DNA from: Bryobacterales bacterium | Lineage (GTDB): Bacteria > Acidobacteriota > Terriglobia > Bryobacterales > Bryobacteraceae | Direction: 5' to 3' | Assembly (NCBI GenBank): GCA_003167495.1 | Contig: PMSX01000137.1 | Span: 27,625 to 91,624 of the forward strand | DNA: 64,000 nt | Shown: piece after piece, positions 7,893 through 16,473 of the stretch | How positions within the stretch are numbered: the first letter of the stretch is position 1 | Layout: every line of letters begins with the position of its first letter | Translations under genes and position numbers: made by a program | Notes under the pieces: generated by a model | Database searches by the model: none | What the model was told of the DNA's origin: nothing | What the model saw: the letters and a program-made list of their open reading frames with translations, nothing else

Positions 7893-8918
7893 ATGACTTA
7901 CCGGTCTCTATTTCGCATGTTCTCTTCGGATTTGGCGATCGACCTTGGCACCGCCAACACGTTGGTCTACGTGGTGGGGAAGGGGATTGTTCTCAATGAA
8001 CCTTCTATCGTTGCGGTAAACCGCAAAACCCGCGAAGTGCTGGGTTGCGGTACGGAAGCGAAGGAAATGATTGGTCGTACCCCGGCTAACGTCATTGCCG
8101 TTCGGCCCTTACGGGATGGTGTGATCGCGGATTTTGAGCTCGCCGAACAAATGCTCACGTATTTCATACGAAAAGCCAACAAGGGTCACAAGATGATGCA
8201 TCCGCGCATTGCGATTGGCATTCCCAGCGATACGACGGAAGTGGAAAAGCGCGCCGTTTTGGAGTCAACCTATCGTGCTAAGGCGAGCGAAGTTCACTTG
8301 GTAGAGCAAGCCATGGTCGCTGCGCTCGGAGCCGGCCTGCCGGTGACAGAACCGGGTGGCAATATGGTCGTGGATATCGGCGGTGGCACCACCGACATAG
8401 CCATCATCTCCTTATCGGGCATCGTCTATTCCCGTTCTTTGCGCATGGCAGGCAATCAAATGGACGAGGCGATCGCCGAACATGTCAAACGCAAGCACGG
8501 TTTATTGATCGGTGAGCGCACCGCCGAGAAGATCAAGACGGAGATCGGCTCGGCCTACCAAGATGGTTCGCCCCGGACCATGGCTGTAAAGGGCCGCGAT
8601 ATGGTCTACGGCCTACCCAAAACCATCACTCTGGAAGACGATGAGATCCGCAGCGCCCTGGCCGATTGTGTGAATACTATTGTGAGCGCTATTCGTGTCG
8701 CTTTGGAGCGCACACCGCCCGAACTATCCGGGGATATCAGCGAGCGCGGAATCATTTTGACCGGGGGCGGTTCGCTTCTCAAGAACCTGGACGAGCGGAT
8801 TCGCTTTGAGACAGGCATGCCCGTGTTGGTGGCAAATGAGCCGCTGGCTTCGGTTGTGCTGGGTACGGGGAAAATGCTCGAAGACTTCAAACTGCTTCGC
8901 AAAATGTCGTTGAATTGA
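7893..8918 (+). CDS. mreB: Rod shape-determining protein MreB
   Basis: A bacterial actin of about 341 residues. The actin-fold nucleotide motifs are visible: phosphate 1 LAIDLGTANTLVYV, phosphate 2 MVVDIGGGTTDIA, the connecting segment GERTAEKIKTEIGSA, and the adenosine motif IILTGGGSLLKNLDE. MreB forms membrane-bound filaments that guide cell-wall elongation with MreC, MreD, RodA and PBP2. I choose ATG 7893; TTG 7884 and ATG 7917 are alternatives. None of the usual mreC/mreD/rodA partners follows; the next gene is an unrelated hydrolase, so this copy is isolated. Confidence 0.95.
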   Translation: MTYRSLFRMFSSDLAIDLGTANTLVYVVGKGIVLNEPSIVAVNRKTREVLGCGTEAKEMIGRTPANVIAVRPLRDGVIADFELAEQMLTYFIRKANKGHKMMHPRIAIGIPSDTTEVEKRAVLESTYRAKASEVHLVEQAMVAALGAGLPVTEPGGNMVVDIGGGTTDIAIISLSGIVYSRSLRMAGNQMDEAIAEHVKRKHGLLIGERTAEKIKTEIGSAYQDGSPRTMAVKGRDMVYGLPKTITLEDDEIRSALADCVNTIVSAIRVALERTPPELSGDISERGIILTGGGSLLKNLDERIRFETGMPVLVANEPLASVVLGTGKMLEDFKLLRKMSLN

Positions 8919-8940
8919 CTCATTTTGTGAATTGACTCAT
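8911..8940. repeat. Short direct repeat at the end of mreB
   Basis: TGAATTGACTCAT occurs twice (8911-8923 and 8928-8940), separated by four bases. The first copy spans the mreB stop codon. It looks like a local duplication; the second TTGACT is not well placed for the CATAAT at 8945-8950 to form a promoter. Confidence 0.7.
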
Positions 8941-8957
8941 CTGGCATAATCGCAAAG

Positions 8958-9923
8958 GTGATCCCATCGCTGACGATTGATCTAAGCCTCCCACCTCAAA
9001 AGCGCTGGAAGCTGAATAAGCTTCAGCGACGGCAAACCCTGGAACTGTTGGAAATCTACAGCGCTGATTGCGGCGTGGATGTGCAAGACCGTCAGGCGGT
9101 TGCCAACGCGGCGCAACACGTGATTCCTCCCGATTATTGGCTCGAGATGGAGTCGCTCGCCGGATTGCTGAACCTCCCTATCAGCGAGGTCGCCTTTGCA
9201 AACGTCTATTACGATTCGGTAAAAGTAACGCTGGCCAGGGTATTCGGCTGCAGCGCGTTTGCGGTGGAAAATGCCACGGAAATCCTCCACGCGCGCAATC
9301 TCGATTGGTGGACGGTGAATGGAGCTTTGAACCGTTCGACGGTGATGGTTCGCTTTGTTGGAGGTCCGCAAGGCGAGTTTACTGTTATCGGCTGGCCTGG
9401 TTTTGCCGGAGCGTTCTCGGGCATCGCTCCAGGCCGTTTCGCCTTGACACTGAACGCCGTTCTGAGTCAAGAACCTCCGCAATTGGCCATGCCAGTGGAA
9501 TTTCTTTTGCGTCAGGCGCTCGAACAGGAACCGACATTTGATGAGGCCCTTAGGCGCTTGCGCGAGACGCCGATTCCTTGCGATTGCCTTTTGCTGCTGA
9601 CGGGAGCGAAACCTGGCGAATTGGTGGTGATCGAACGAACGCCGACCCGCTCGGCAGTGCGGCGCGCCCGCGACGGATTCGTTTGCACAACGAACGATTA
9701 TCAGTTGCTTGACGCGCAACTGAGCCTGGCGTCATCGCCGCTGCAAGCCTCTTGCTGTGGACGTTACCAGCGGACCGAATCGCCGCTTGCCGCCCATCGC
9801 CCGCAAACCGCCGAGGAATGCTTCCATTATTTGAACGATCAGGATGTTCGCATGAGCATCACCGTTCAGCAGATGGTTTTCTCTGTCGCCACTGGCCGCC
9901 ACTGGGTCAGGCTTCCGAACTAA
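8958..9923 (+). CDS. C45-like autoproteolytic acyltransferase/hydrolase (Ntn hydrolase)
   Basis: A 321-residue protein of the group that contains acid ceramidase, N-acylethanolamine acid amidase and the penicillin acyltransferase C45 family. Its hallmark is a cysteine that becomes the N-terminal nucleophile after self-cleavage: here FGCSAFAVEN, Cys about residue 98. The conserved HARNLDW follows about 15 residues later, with Arg and Asp of the active site, then IGWPGFAGAFSGI and an Asn-containing TTNDYQ near residue 245. It should cleave or form an amide bond on a lipid-like or acyl substrate. The GTG start at 8958 has an AAAGG upstream at short distance. No signal peptide is seen, so it is probably cytoplasmic. 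Confidence 0.8.
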   Translation: MIPSLTIDLSLPPQKRWKLNKLQRRQTLELLEIYSADCGVDVQDRQAVANAAQHVIPPDYWLEMESLAGLLNLPISEVAFANVYYDSVKVTLARVFGCSAFAVENATEILHARNLDWWTVNGALNRSTVMVRFVGGPQGEFTVIGWPGFAGAFSGIAPGRFALTLNAVLSQEPPQLAMPVEFLLRQALEQEPTFDEALRRLRETPIPCDCLLLLTGAKPGELVVIERTPTRSAVRRARDGFVCTTNDYQLLDAQLSLASSPLQASCCGRYQRTESPLAAHRPQTAEECFHYLNDQDVRMSITVQQMVFSVATGRHWVRLPN

Positions 9924-9934
9924 GTGTTGCTTAC

Positions 9935-10402
9935 CTATCGCTCGGTGAATCTCCGCTTGCCGTCATGCTCATCCACAAACTTTATTAGCGCCTCTGGCTT
10001 TACGCGCATTTCTACAAAAACGGCATCACCGCTGTCCACCGTGGCCACCAGCATTCGTACTCGCTTGCCGTCGGGCTGCATGTAAATATTGGTGGATTCA
10101 CCGTTCTTAGATCGCACCCGTACAATTCGCTTCCAACCTTCGCCGTTAACCACTCCGTCCGCCACATTGGCGAAGTCCGTCTGCCGGCCATTTACATGCT
10201 CAAACACCGCCAGCCGAAACTCGCTTGTTCCCGCGGGATGCGCGGTTGCTACTACAAACCGCGCCAGGCCAAGAAACGGAATCCGAGTCTGCTGCGCCCC
10301 GGTTTGCCGCGAAAACTCCCGCACCAACCCGTTAAAATCGCCTGCCGGCAAAATGGCTGGTAGCCAAATCGTCAGCAAGATCAAGCGTCGTAGAAGTTTC
10401 AT
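9935..10402 (-). CDS. Secreted DUF4252-like protein, last gene of the ECF operon
   Basis: A 155-residue exported protein with a clear Sec signal (LLRRLILLTIWLPAILPAG). The mature part has GEGWKRIVRVRSKNGESTNIYMQ, the same pattern as the PNWSRIVGVKSIKGENAEVYLL of the neighbour upstream, so the two look like diverged paralogues of the DUF4252 type. Its ATG overlaps the stop of that neighbour (ATGA 10399-10402), making this the fourth coupled gene after sigma and anti-sigma. Function is unknown; it is a likely output or envelope sensor component. Confidence 0.75.
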   Translation of the reverse strand: MKLLRRLILLTIWLPAILPAGDFNGLVREFSRQTGAQQTRIPFLGLARFVVATAHPAGTSEFRLAVFEHVNGRQTDFANVADGVVNGEGWKRIVRVRSKNGESTNIYMQPDGKRVRMLVATVDSGDAVFVEMRVKPEALIKFVDEHDGKRRFTER

Positions 10403-11001
10403 AATCCCTTCTCCGACTGTTCATCGTCATCCTTGCCTTCCTTCGCTTGCGGTTTGCTGTCGTTTTTCGTCTTCTTCTTGGTCTTGCCTAATTCGGGGAT
10501 CCCCATGTGCCCGCCCAAGCGGCTCAATTCTTCGGGGCTAATCGGGCCGTCTACATGCACGATGGTGAGTCCTTTCGGCTCGGCGTCGAGCACCACGATG
10601 CCGCCAATTTGATCACCATTCTTGAGCAGATAGACCTCCGCGTTCTCGCCCTTGATCGACTTCACGCCCACAATGCGCGACCAGTTCGGCCCTTTCAATT
10701 GCTCTCGCAGCGCTTGCACGTCGCCCATCGAATACTGGCCTTCTTTATCGAACTCAAAGCTGCGCACATAAATGCCCTTCAGCTTGCCAATCAATTTCTT
10801 GACCTGCGCTTCATCGGGATCGTCCTTCGAGAGGAATCCGCTGGCCAGTTGCAGCGTCGACTGATCGAGGGTCACATCCACCGATTCGGTGGCGCGCTCG
10901 GCAAGCTTATCCAAATTGATGGGCAACTTGAAATCGTCGGCTGCCCAGACGGGGGCAACCGCGATGGCGATGATCGCCAGCTTTAAAAGAGACCGTTTCA
11001 T
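10399..11001 (-). CDS. DUF4252 domain secreted protein
   Basis: A 200-residue protein with a Sec signal (LAIIAIAVAPVWAAD), a DUF4252 domain (LDKLAERATESVDVTLDQ, IYVRSFEFDKEGQYS, NWSRIVGVKS, then VHVDGPISPEELSRLGG), and a charged Lys/Asp/Glu tail of about 35 residues (KTKKKTKNDSKPQAKEGKDD). Acidobacterial ECF operons often carry this domain after sigma and anti-sigma. It overlaps both neighbours by four bases. A role as an extracytoplasmic partner of the sigma circuit is inference from context. Confidence 0.85.
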   Translation of the reverse strand: MKRSLLKLAIIAIAVAPVWAADDFKLPINLDKLAERATESVDVTLDQSTLQLASGFLSKDDPDEAQVKKLIGKLKGIYVRSFEFDKEGQYSMGDVQALREQLKGPNWSRIVGVKSIKGENAEVYLLKNGDQIGGIVVLDAEPKGLTIVHVDGPISPEELSRLGGHMGIPELGKTKKKTKNDSKPQAKEGKDDDEQSEKGL

Positions 11002-11333
11002 TGTTCTGACTGCTCGCTTTCTCTAACCCGCTGTTGTACTTCTTGCAATTTGGTCCCGGCAATTCGCATGGCCAAAAGCAGTTGCCGCTTGGCGGCCAAA
11101 CCTTTCACTTCGCGCTCGTGCCGCTCGTAAACCGTTCCTCCAGCCAACGTCAGCAAGACCGCCGCCGTCGCCACGCCAAGCTGCCATGCCGGAGCCGGCC
11201 AAAGGTTTCGCCAAAAGCTGCTGCTCGTTTTCGCATCTTCTTCGGCGCAGCGCGCCAGCACACGCTCTGTAAAGTCGCTCGGCGGCTCTTGCCGTTGCAG
11301 TGCTTGTTTCAGTTCTTCTTCAAAAGGCGTCAT
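10998..11333 (-). CDS. Probable membrane-bound anti-sigma factor
   Basis: A 111-residue protein with a cytoplasmic N-terminal stretch (TPFEEELKQALQRQEPPSDFTERVLARC), one membrane segment (WQLGVATAAVLLTLAGGTVY, about residues 51-70), and a short periplasmic helix that ends in Glu/Ser/Gln. No zinc-binding ZAS motif is visible. The position directly after an ECF sigma gene, with an ATGA overlap at 11330-11333, supports an anti-sigma role. The RQEPPSDFTERVL segment is common in acidobacterial proteins at this position. Confidence 0.75.
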   Translation of the reverse strand: MTPFEEELKQALQRQEPPSDFTERVLARCAEEDAKTSSSFWRNLWPAPAWQLGVATAAVLLTLAGGTVYERHEREVKGLAAKRQLLLAMRIAGTKLQEVQQRVRESEQSEQ

Positions 11334-11887
11334 TGTCCGTTTCCTTTCCCCAGGCGGCGGCTCACTTTCCCGCGCAACAAGTACAAAGCCCGCGAAATTT
11401 GCGTTTTCACCGTGCTGACATTCATGCCTAGCACATTTGCGATCTCTTCCAACTCCATCTCTTCCTGATAGCGCAGCACAATCACGCTGCGCTGCTTTTC
11501 GGGCAGCGATGCCACCATCCGCTGCAGATACGATGACAGAAACGAGTCGTGCACTCGTTCCAGCACTGTCGGCTCATCCGTTTCTTCCAAGCTTGTCTCG
11601 GCGTGCGCTTTGCGTTTGCGCGCCGCGTCTATAGCCCGGTGCGTTGCCACTTTACGCAGCCAGAAAATCAAGTGAGTCGGCGATTCAATCCGGCCCCAAT
11701 TTTTGTGCAGCTGCAGGAACACATCTTGCGCCAGTTCATCGGCTACCACGCGATCACGCAGAAACTGCCAGGCGATGCTGTAAACCATGGCTTTGTGCAT
11801 CTCCACCGCGGTAGCAAACGCCGGAAGGGCTGCCTGGCCTTCTCGGGTTGCCGCTATGGATGTGGTCGCCGCCAGCAAAACCGCCAT
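11330..11887 (-). CDS. ECF-type RNA polymerase sigma factor
   Basis: A 185-residue sigma-70 family protein of the extracytoplasmic-function group. Region 2 is AMVYSIAWQFLRDRVVADELAQDVFLQL to IFWLRKVATHRAIDAARKR; region 4 is LPEKQRSVIVLRYQEEMELEEIANVLGMNVSTVKTQI, with the helix-turn-helix at its end. It is the first gene of a four-gene operon, each junction being an ATGA overlap. Upstream, AAAGGA gives a ribosome binding site. ECF sigma factors usually activate their own promoter, but I could not find a convincing pair of -35/-10 elements with normal spacing. Confidence 0.9.
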   Translation of the reverse strand: MAVLLAATTSIAATREGQAALPAFATAVEMHKAMVYSIAWQFLRDRVVADELAQDVFLQLHKNWGRIESPTHLIFWLRKVATHRAIDAARKRKAHAETSLEETDEPTVLERVHDSFLSSYLQRMVASLPEKQRSVIVLRYQEEMELEEIANVLGMNVSTVKTQISRALYLLRGKVSRRLGKGNGQ

Positions 11888-11967
11888 TGAATCCTTTCAC
11901 CTGCTAGATACGAAGAAAAGGTGGCTGACGACTCAAAAAATTACTCTAGATGCTGCGATCGGCGCGG

Positions 11968-12501
11968 CTAGGCCACCGCCGCAGCCGCCACATACTCACT
12001 CTGCACCATTCCACTCGGATACGTTCGAGTGGCTACATGCTTGAGCCAGATGTCGTGCGCCAGGCCCCCGAACAGCGGAAACCCACTCCCCAGGAGCACC
12101 GGTATCTGCGTAATGATCAACCGCTGGATTAATCCTGCCCGCAAGAAGCCTTGAATCGTCACCCCGCCATCGATATAAAGATGGTTAAACCCTCGCTCCG
12201 CCAGCCGCGCCATGATCTCTTGCGGAGTGCCACACAGCAAATCGCAAACCGCCTCTTGCGGCACTTTCAATTCATTCATGGTCGTACTAAGAACCACCAC
12301 CGGCTTCGCTCCGTACGGCCACGCATCGAACGCCAGCACCGTCTCCAGCGTCTTGCGGCCGATCACAATGGCATCCACCGTCGCCATGAATTCGTCGTAG
12401 CCGTGCGGCTCGCCCCCGTCGGCCGGCAGCCAATCCAAACCACCGTCCAGCCGCGCAATGTAGCCGTCAAGGCTTGTCGCAATGAACACCGATGCCTTCA
12501 T
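11968..12501 (-). CDS. Dihydrofolate reductase family protein (RibD C-terminal type)
   Basis: A 177-residue protein with the DHFR-like fold: KASVFIATSLDGYIARLDGGLDWL at the N-terminus, AIVIGRKTLETVLAFDAWPY with the NADPH-binding region, PVVVLSTT, and FNHLYIDGGVTIQGFLRAGLI followed by ITQIPVLLGSGFPLFGG. This matches the single-domain RibD_C/YyaP-type group rather than true folate reductase. These proteins are NADPH-dependent reductases of unknown substrate. It stands alone, between the ECF operon and the GMC pair, on the same strand as both. Confidence 0.87.
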   Translation of the reverse strand: MKASVFIATSLDGYIARLDGGLDWLPADGGEPHGYDEFMATVDAIVIGRKTLETVLAFDAWPYGAKPVVVLSTTMNELKVPQEAVCDLLCGTPQEIMARLAERGFNHLYIDGGVTIQGFLRAGLIQRLIITQIPVLLGSGFPLFGGLAHDIWLKHVATRTYPSGMVQSEYVAAAAVA

Positions 12502-12538
12502 GTTCCGTCAGTTATAGCAGGACGAAGCGGCACGCTTG

Positions 12539-14182
12539 TCAGAGTTCGCCCTTTTGGGCCGCGTTGGCGGCTGTTTCCGCAGCACGATAAGCAAGGGCTT
12601 GAATCGTGGCCGTTGGCTGCTGCCGCGCGCTGGTGACAAAGCTGCTGCCGTCTACGATAAACAGGTTGCGAACATCATGTGCCCGGTTGAAGCGGTTGAC
12701 CACGGATCGCGCCGGATCGTTCCCCATTCGCATAGTGCCCATCAGATGACGGCTGACTCCAATGTCGTCTAGCGGATAACGCCAGATTTGCGTCGCCCCC
12801 GCGGCTTCTAGTATCTCCACCTGGCGTTGCTGGATCCAAGCAAGATTCTTCATGTCGTCGGGGTGCAGCTGGAACGTGATCCGCGGCGCGGGCAAGCCCC
12901 AGGCGTCTTTCACTGCCGGATCGAGATCCACCGTGTTCGATTCCACCGGCAGCGACGTCGCGTGCGCCAGCGTCGAGAACGTATGCGTAAAGTACCGGCC
13001 CAGCATCTTTTTGTACTCGCCGCCCCACTTCGGCGCGTCCGGTGGTAGCCCATCCAACCCGAAACTAATGGGAAACCAATCGAACCGGGCGTCAATCCCG
13101 GCCCCACCGTAGAAGCCGCGCTTGGGGTCGGCCGCATAGTAATCGTGAATCAGCCGCGAAACCTGCACGCTTTTGTATTCGTTCAAAGGATGATCGAAGA
13201 GCCCGCTCACCAGCCCCCCAAGGTCCCACATGAAGTTCTTCCCTACCAGCCCACTTGAATTTGCCAACCCGTTTCGAAAACGTTTCGAGGCCGACATCAA
13301 CAGCAGCTTTGCCGATTCGACGCCATTCGCGGAAAGCACCACCGCGCGCGACCGTTGGAACACTTCGCGGCGTTCGGAATCGAAGTAGACCGCGCCAGTG
13401 ACCCGTCCCGCATTATCGCTTTGAATACGACGCACATAAGCGCCAGAACGAATTTCACAACGTCCGGTCTTTTCGGCCATCGGAATCACCGAGGCCAGCG
13501 CGCTCGATTTGGCCCGCATCTCGCAACCGAAGGTTTCGCACCATCCACAATGGGTGCAAGCCGAGCGGCCGCGATAGGGTTGCGAGAGAACCGCCAGCGG
13601 CGCGGGAAACGGATGCAGACCCAACTTCTCTGCCGCTCGCTCAAACAGCACGCCGGAAGACTTTACCGGCAGCGGAGGCAGCGGATAGGGCTTCGAACGC
13701 GGCCCCTCGAATGGATTCGCCCCGGCGAGTCCGGAGATCCCAAGCTCCCATTCCGCCTTGGTGTAATACGGCTCCAGTTCATCGTAGGTGATGGGCCAGT
13801 CGGCAAAACTGCTGCCGGGAACCTCGCCAAAGATACTGCGCTCGCGGAAATCGTCGGGATGCAATCGCCAGTAGTTGGCGGTGAAGTGCACGCTCCCGCC
13901 TCCCACCAGTCGTCCGTAGTTATACCTTTGTTCGACCTTGGCTGCTTCAGATGCTTTGGTCCGAAAAGTATTGGGTTGCAGTTGCGGATCGTTGGCAATG
14001 ACGTTTTGATAGGCGACGCGCAGTTCGTCGTGCGAGAAATCCTTTTCTTTCACATAGGCGCCTCGCTCCAGCACTACCACCGAAAAGCCGGCCGTAGAAA
14101 GTTCCTTCGCAACCACACCGCCTGCAGCTCCCGAGCCGATCACCACGAAGTCCACTACATCCGAAGGTTGATAGCGAATCAT
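12539..14182 (-). CDS. GMC-family dehydrogenase with a cysteine cluster
   Basis: A flavoprotein of about 547 residues. The FAD-binding motif is VDFVVIGSGAAGGVVAKEL, followed by VVVLERGAYV; the C-terminal GMC signature is SRHLMGTMRMG and NLFIVDGSSFVTSA. In the middle is CTHCGWCETFGC, a C-x2-C-x2-C-x4-C cluster. Related FAD-dependent glucose and gluconate dehydrogenases carry an iron-sulfur cluster in this part, so direct electron transfer is plausible. I start it at ATG 14182, which overlaps the stop of the small-subunit gene. It has no signal of its own and probably leaves the cytoplasm through Tat together with the upstream-encoded subunit. No cytochrome subunit is adjacent. Confidence 0.9.
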   Translation of the reverse strand: MIRYQPSDVVDFVVIGSGAAGGVVAKELSTAGFSVVVLERGAYVKEKDFSHDELRVAYQNVIANDPQLQPNTFRTKASEAAKVEQRYNYGRLVGGGSVHFTANYWRLHPDDFRERSIFGEVPGSSFADWPITYDELEPYYTKAEWELGISGLAGANPFEGPRSKPYPLPPLPVKSSGVLFERAAEKLGLHPFPAPLAVLSQPYRGRSACTHCGWCETFGCEMRAKSSALASVIPMAEKTGRCEIRSGAYVRRIQSDNAGRVTGAVYFDSERREVFQRSRAVVLSANGVESAKLLLMSASKRFRNGLANSSGLVGKNFMWDLGGLVSGLFDHPLNEYKSVQVSRLIHDYYAADPKRGFYGGAGIDARFDWFPISFGLDGLPPDAPKWGGEYKKMLGRYFTHTFSTLAHATSLPVESNTVDLDPAVKDAWGLPAPRITFQLHPDDMKNLAWIQQRQVEILEAAGATQIWRYPLDDIGVSRHLMGTMRMGNDPARSVVNRFNRAHDVRNLFIVDGSSFVTSARQQPTATIQALAYRAAETAANAAQKGEL

Positions 14183-14715
14183 TTCGCTTCTCCGTCGTAG
14201 AAACCGAATGGCGGTCGGAAAGCCATCCTGTGCTCCAGCCCGATGTGAGCCCAGCCCACCATCCCCTGGTTTCCTCCCCACTCCGGCGTGGCAAGAAATC
14301 CCATAATCGTGTGCGTGCGCAGCAGCGCGAAAAACTCGCTCTGTTCGATGCGCTTGAGCAATGCGATGGCTTGTGAGCTTTCGAGTCCGGCAATCGTTTG
14401 TGACTGCGGAAAAAGTTCTACCCGTTCCTTCTGCGCCGCGGCGAGACCGTCGCGGTAGAGCTCACGCTTCTCCCGGTCGAATGTCTCCAGGGCGCGGTCG
14501 ATAAAGTGAATGCACCCGGCTTCCTTCGCTCCCGGCGTTCCATCGGAAGGAATGATCTGCGCCGCCAGTGCCTCTATTTCAGGTGCGTCCGCAGCGCTCA
14601 GATAGCGGAAGGCCGCGTTCGAAGATTTGGCAGACTCGGCGTGCTGCTGCGCCTTCGCAATGTCTGAAAGCGTCGCAGCGCTGAGTGTGCTGAGCAGTAG
14701 TGAGCGGCGAGTCAT
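14179..14715 (-). CDS. Gluconate 2-dehydrogenase subunit 3 family protein
   Basis: A 178-residue small (gamma) subunit for the GMC dehydrogenase. It begins TRRSLLLSTLSAATL, a twin-arginine signal, and has the family segment FRYLSAADAPEIEALAAQIIPSDGTPGA, then FIDRALETFDREKRELY and an ending with TPEWGGNQGMVGWAHIG. In characterised complexes this subunit is needed for folding and Tat export of the flavoprotein in a hitch-hiker manner. The overlap with the next gene (ATGA 14179-14182) fits a 1:1 complex. Confidence 0.9.
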   Translation of the reverse strand: MTRRSLLLSTLSAATLSDIAKAQQHAESAKSSNAAFRYLSAADAPEIEALAAQIIPSDGTPGAKEAGCIHFIDRALETFDREKRELYRDGLAAAQKERVELFPQSQTIAGLESSQAIALLKRIEQSEFFALLRTHTIMGFLATPEWGGNQGMVGWAHIGLEHRMAFRPPFGFYDGEAK

Positions 14716-14912
14716 GGGATGTTTCCCTAAAGCTTACTATGGTTCAGCAACCCAGAGTCCGCAGCGCGTGGGCGCGACGCGCTGTGGGACGAAACCTCCC
14801 ATTCTTAGGCATGGCCACCATTGGCATTCTGTTCCGGCGTAACTCCTTTCAGATGTTTGAGCATTGCCAAGTTCTGGATGAAGGCGCATCGTTCCACTAA
14901 TCCGTCAACGAC

Positions 14913-14961
14913 GATCCGCAAAAGTCACGGAAGGATGGCCGGCAATCCAGGCACGATCCGG
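14913..14961 (+). repeat. Degenerate dispersed repeat, copy A
   Basis: An intergenic stretch containing GGAAGGATGGCCGGCAATCC and then AGGCACGATCCGG. Similar strings occur at 16474-16515 (minus strand), 21905-21945 and 22619-22660. All four lie in or beside intergenic DNA. The repeat has no open frame of its own and its boundaries cannot be fixed from diverged copies. Confidence 0.5.
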
Positions 14962-14974
14962 GGCCGCTCTCCCG

Positions 14975-16450
14975 CTAAGCCCAGGCCTTAATCTTTCGCC
15001 AGAACTCAGGCCAAGGTTCCCGGACTCCTCGACAGACCCACAGGTACTTGTGATAGTCGGTCTCTTCGTTGGCGACACCGAAGCGGTTGGAGATCGTCCC
15101 CTTCGATTCGCAGCTTGCGAAGTTGGCCTTCACGAAATCCGGGGACAGACCGACGACAATCAGCGTTTGGGGCGGTGAGTCGCCATAGCCTCGCAGCCAG
15201 AACGAGTTCACGCGGCTCAGGGCGGGAGGCAAGCCGTGCGCGGGCCCGTAGAGATCGATCGCGCCCGCTTCACCGTAGTTGCCCGTGAGGATGCCCGCGC
15301 TCGCGCGCTCCTCCGCGGGCAGAGAGTCGTGGATACTGGCAACCTCATCGACCAACTCCTGCCAGCCGATCTCCTCACGCAGGTCGCCATTCACCCTGAT
15401 CAACGCTTCAAACCAGCGCGAGCCTATCGGCGCTGCGGGAAGGACGAAGGCGATTCCCAGACCCAGCGCCGCCGCGAGCCCGGCCCAGTTCAGGCCTCGC
15501 GCCCAGCGCGGCCACTTACTCGCTGAGACTGCGCCGGCGGCCAGCAACATCGGGTACAGCGGAGCCGTGTAGTATGCCCGGGCCCGCGCAGTGGCGAAGA
15601 AGATCAGAGCGGCCACGAAGGCCCACCCCAGCGCGCGGTAACGCTCGCCCTCCGGCTTTCGAAAGTAGAAGAGCAGACCAGCGATCCATAGAGGAAGCGT
15701 GAAGGGATGCGCGGGCACCACAAGTTGCTTCCACAAGAATCCATCGGTGCGGCCGATCCGAATATCCCTCGCGTGAATGGTGCGGAGAAAATCGAGCGAG
15801 ATGAACCCGTGGCTGGCCTGCCAGATCAGATTCGGCAGAATAATGACCAAGGTCACCGCGGCACCGGCCAGGAGCGACCGGCTCATCAGAAACCTTCGCG
15901 CCGGCGTGAGGAGAAATCCCACGGCCAGGCCCGCCACTAACCACGCGATGGTGTAGCGGGTCATTAGGCCCAACCCAATCGCCGCTCCGATGGCGAGCCA
16001 CCAACGGGGATTGCCTGAATTCAGCAGCCGGATCACGAAATAGACCGTGACCACAGCCCACAGGAAGTCGAAGGACACGTACTGAAACAGATGCCCCGCC
16101 GACATCGACACCGGCGACACGGCGACCGCCAGCGCCGTGACGATCTGGGCCCAACGTCCGCCGCCGAGCTCGCGCGCCATCAAGCCAGCGACCACCATGG
16201 CGATGCACTGGGCCAGTGCCGTAAAGAATCGCACGGCGACCGGCGCGGAACCGAACAGCTCCAGGGCGAGGCGCGCCACCAACGGCGCAAGAGGAGGGTA
16301 AGCGACGTATCCCCAAGCCAGGTGCCGTGCGTCGTCGAGGGTCGCCAGCTCATCGCGATGGAAGCCGTACTGCCCATTGGTAAGTGTGTGCAGCAGGAGG
16401 CGGAAAGCGGCCAAAGCAAGCAAAGTTCGCAGGGCCGAGGCCGGTCTCAT
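14975..16450 (-). CDS. GT39/ArnT-like multi-membrane glycosyltransferase
   Basis: A membrane protein of about 491 residues with around ten hydrophobic helices and a soluble C-terminal domain. Near the N-terminus is GQYGFHRDELATLDDARHL, the acidic DE motif of PMT/ArnT-type enzymes that use polyprenyl-phosphate sugars, and YPPLAPLVARLA follows. The C-terminal domain (SAGILTGNYGEAGAIDLYG, RVNSFWLRGYGD) is typical of this family in Acidobacteria. I use ATG 16450 instead of 16498, because the first 16 codons of the longer form coincide with the dispersed repeat copy at 16474-16515. The acceptor is unknown. The gene looks richer in G+C than its neighbours. Confidence 0.82.
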   Translation of the reverse strand: MRPASALRTLLALAAFRLLLHTLTNGQYGFHRDELATLDDARHLAWGYVAYPPLAPLVARLALELFGSAPVAVRFFTALAQCIAMVVAGLMARELGGGRWAQIVTALAVAVSPVSMSAGHLFQYVSFDFLWAVVTVYFVIRLLNSGNPRWWLAIGAAIGLGLMTRYTIAWLVAGLAVGFLLTPARRFLMSRSLLAGAAVTLVIILPNLIWQASHGFISLDFLRTIHARDIRIGRTDGFLWKQLVVPAHPFTLPLWIAGLLFYFRKPEGERYRALGWAFVAALIFFATARARAYYTAPLYPMLLAAGAVSASKWPRWARGLNWAGLAAALGLGIAFVLPAAPIGSRWFEALIRVNGDLREEIGWQELVDEVASIHDSLPAEERASAGILTGNYGEAGAIDLYGPAHGLPPALSRVNSFWLRGYGDSPPQTLIVVGLSPDFVKANFASCESKGTISNRFGVANEETDYHKYLWVCRGVREPWPEFWRKIKAWA

Positions 16451-16473
16451 TCGGCCTATTCTACGCTTTGCGA

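Noticed and set aside
8932..8950. TTGACT and CATAAT near the mreB end as a promoter for the C45-like gene
   Set aside because: The two elements are only seven bases apart (24 from the first TTGACT), far from the required 16-18.
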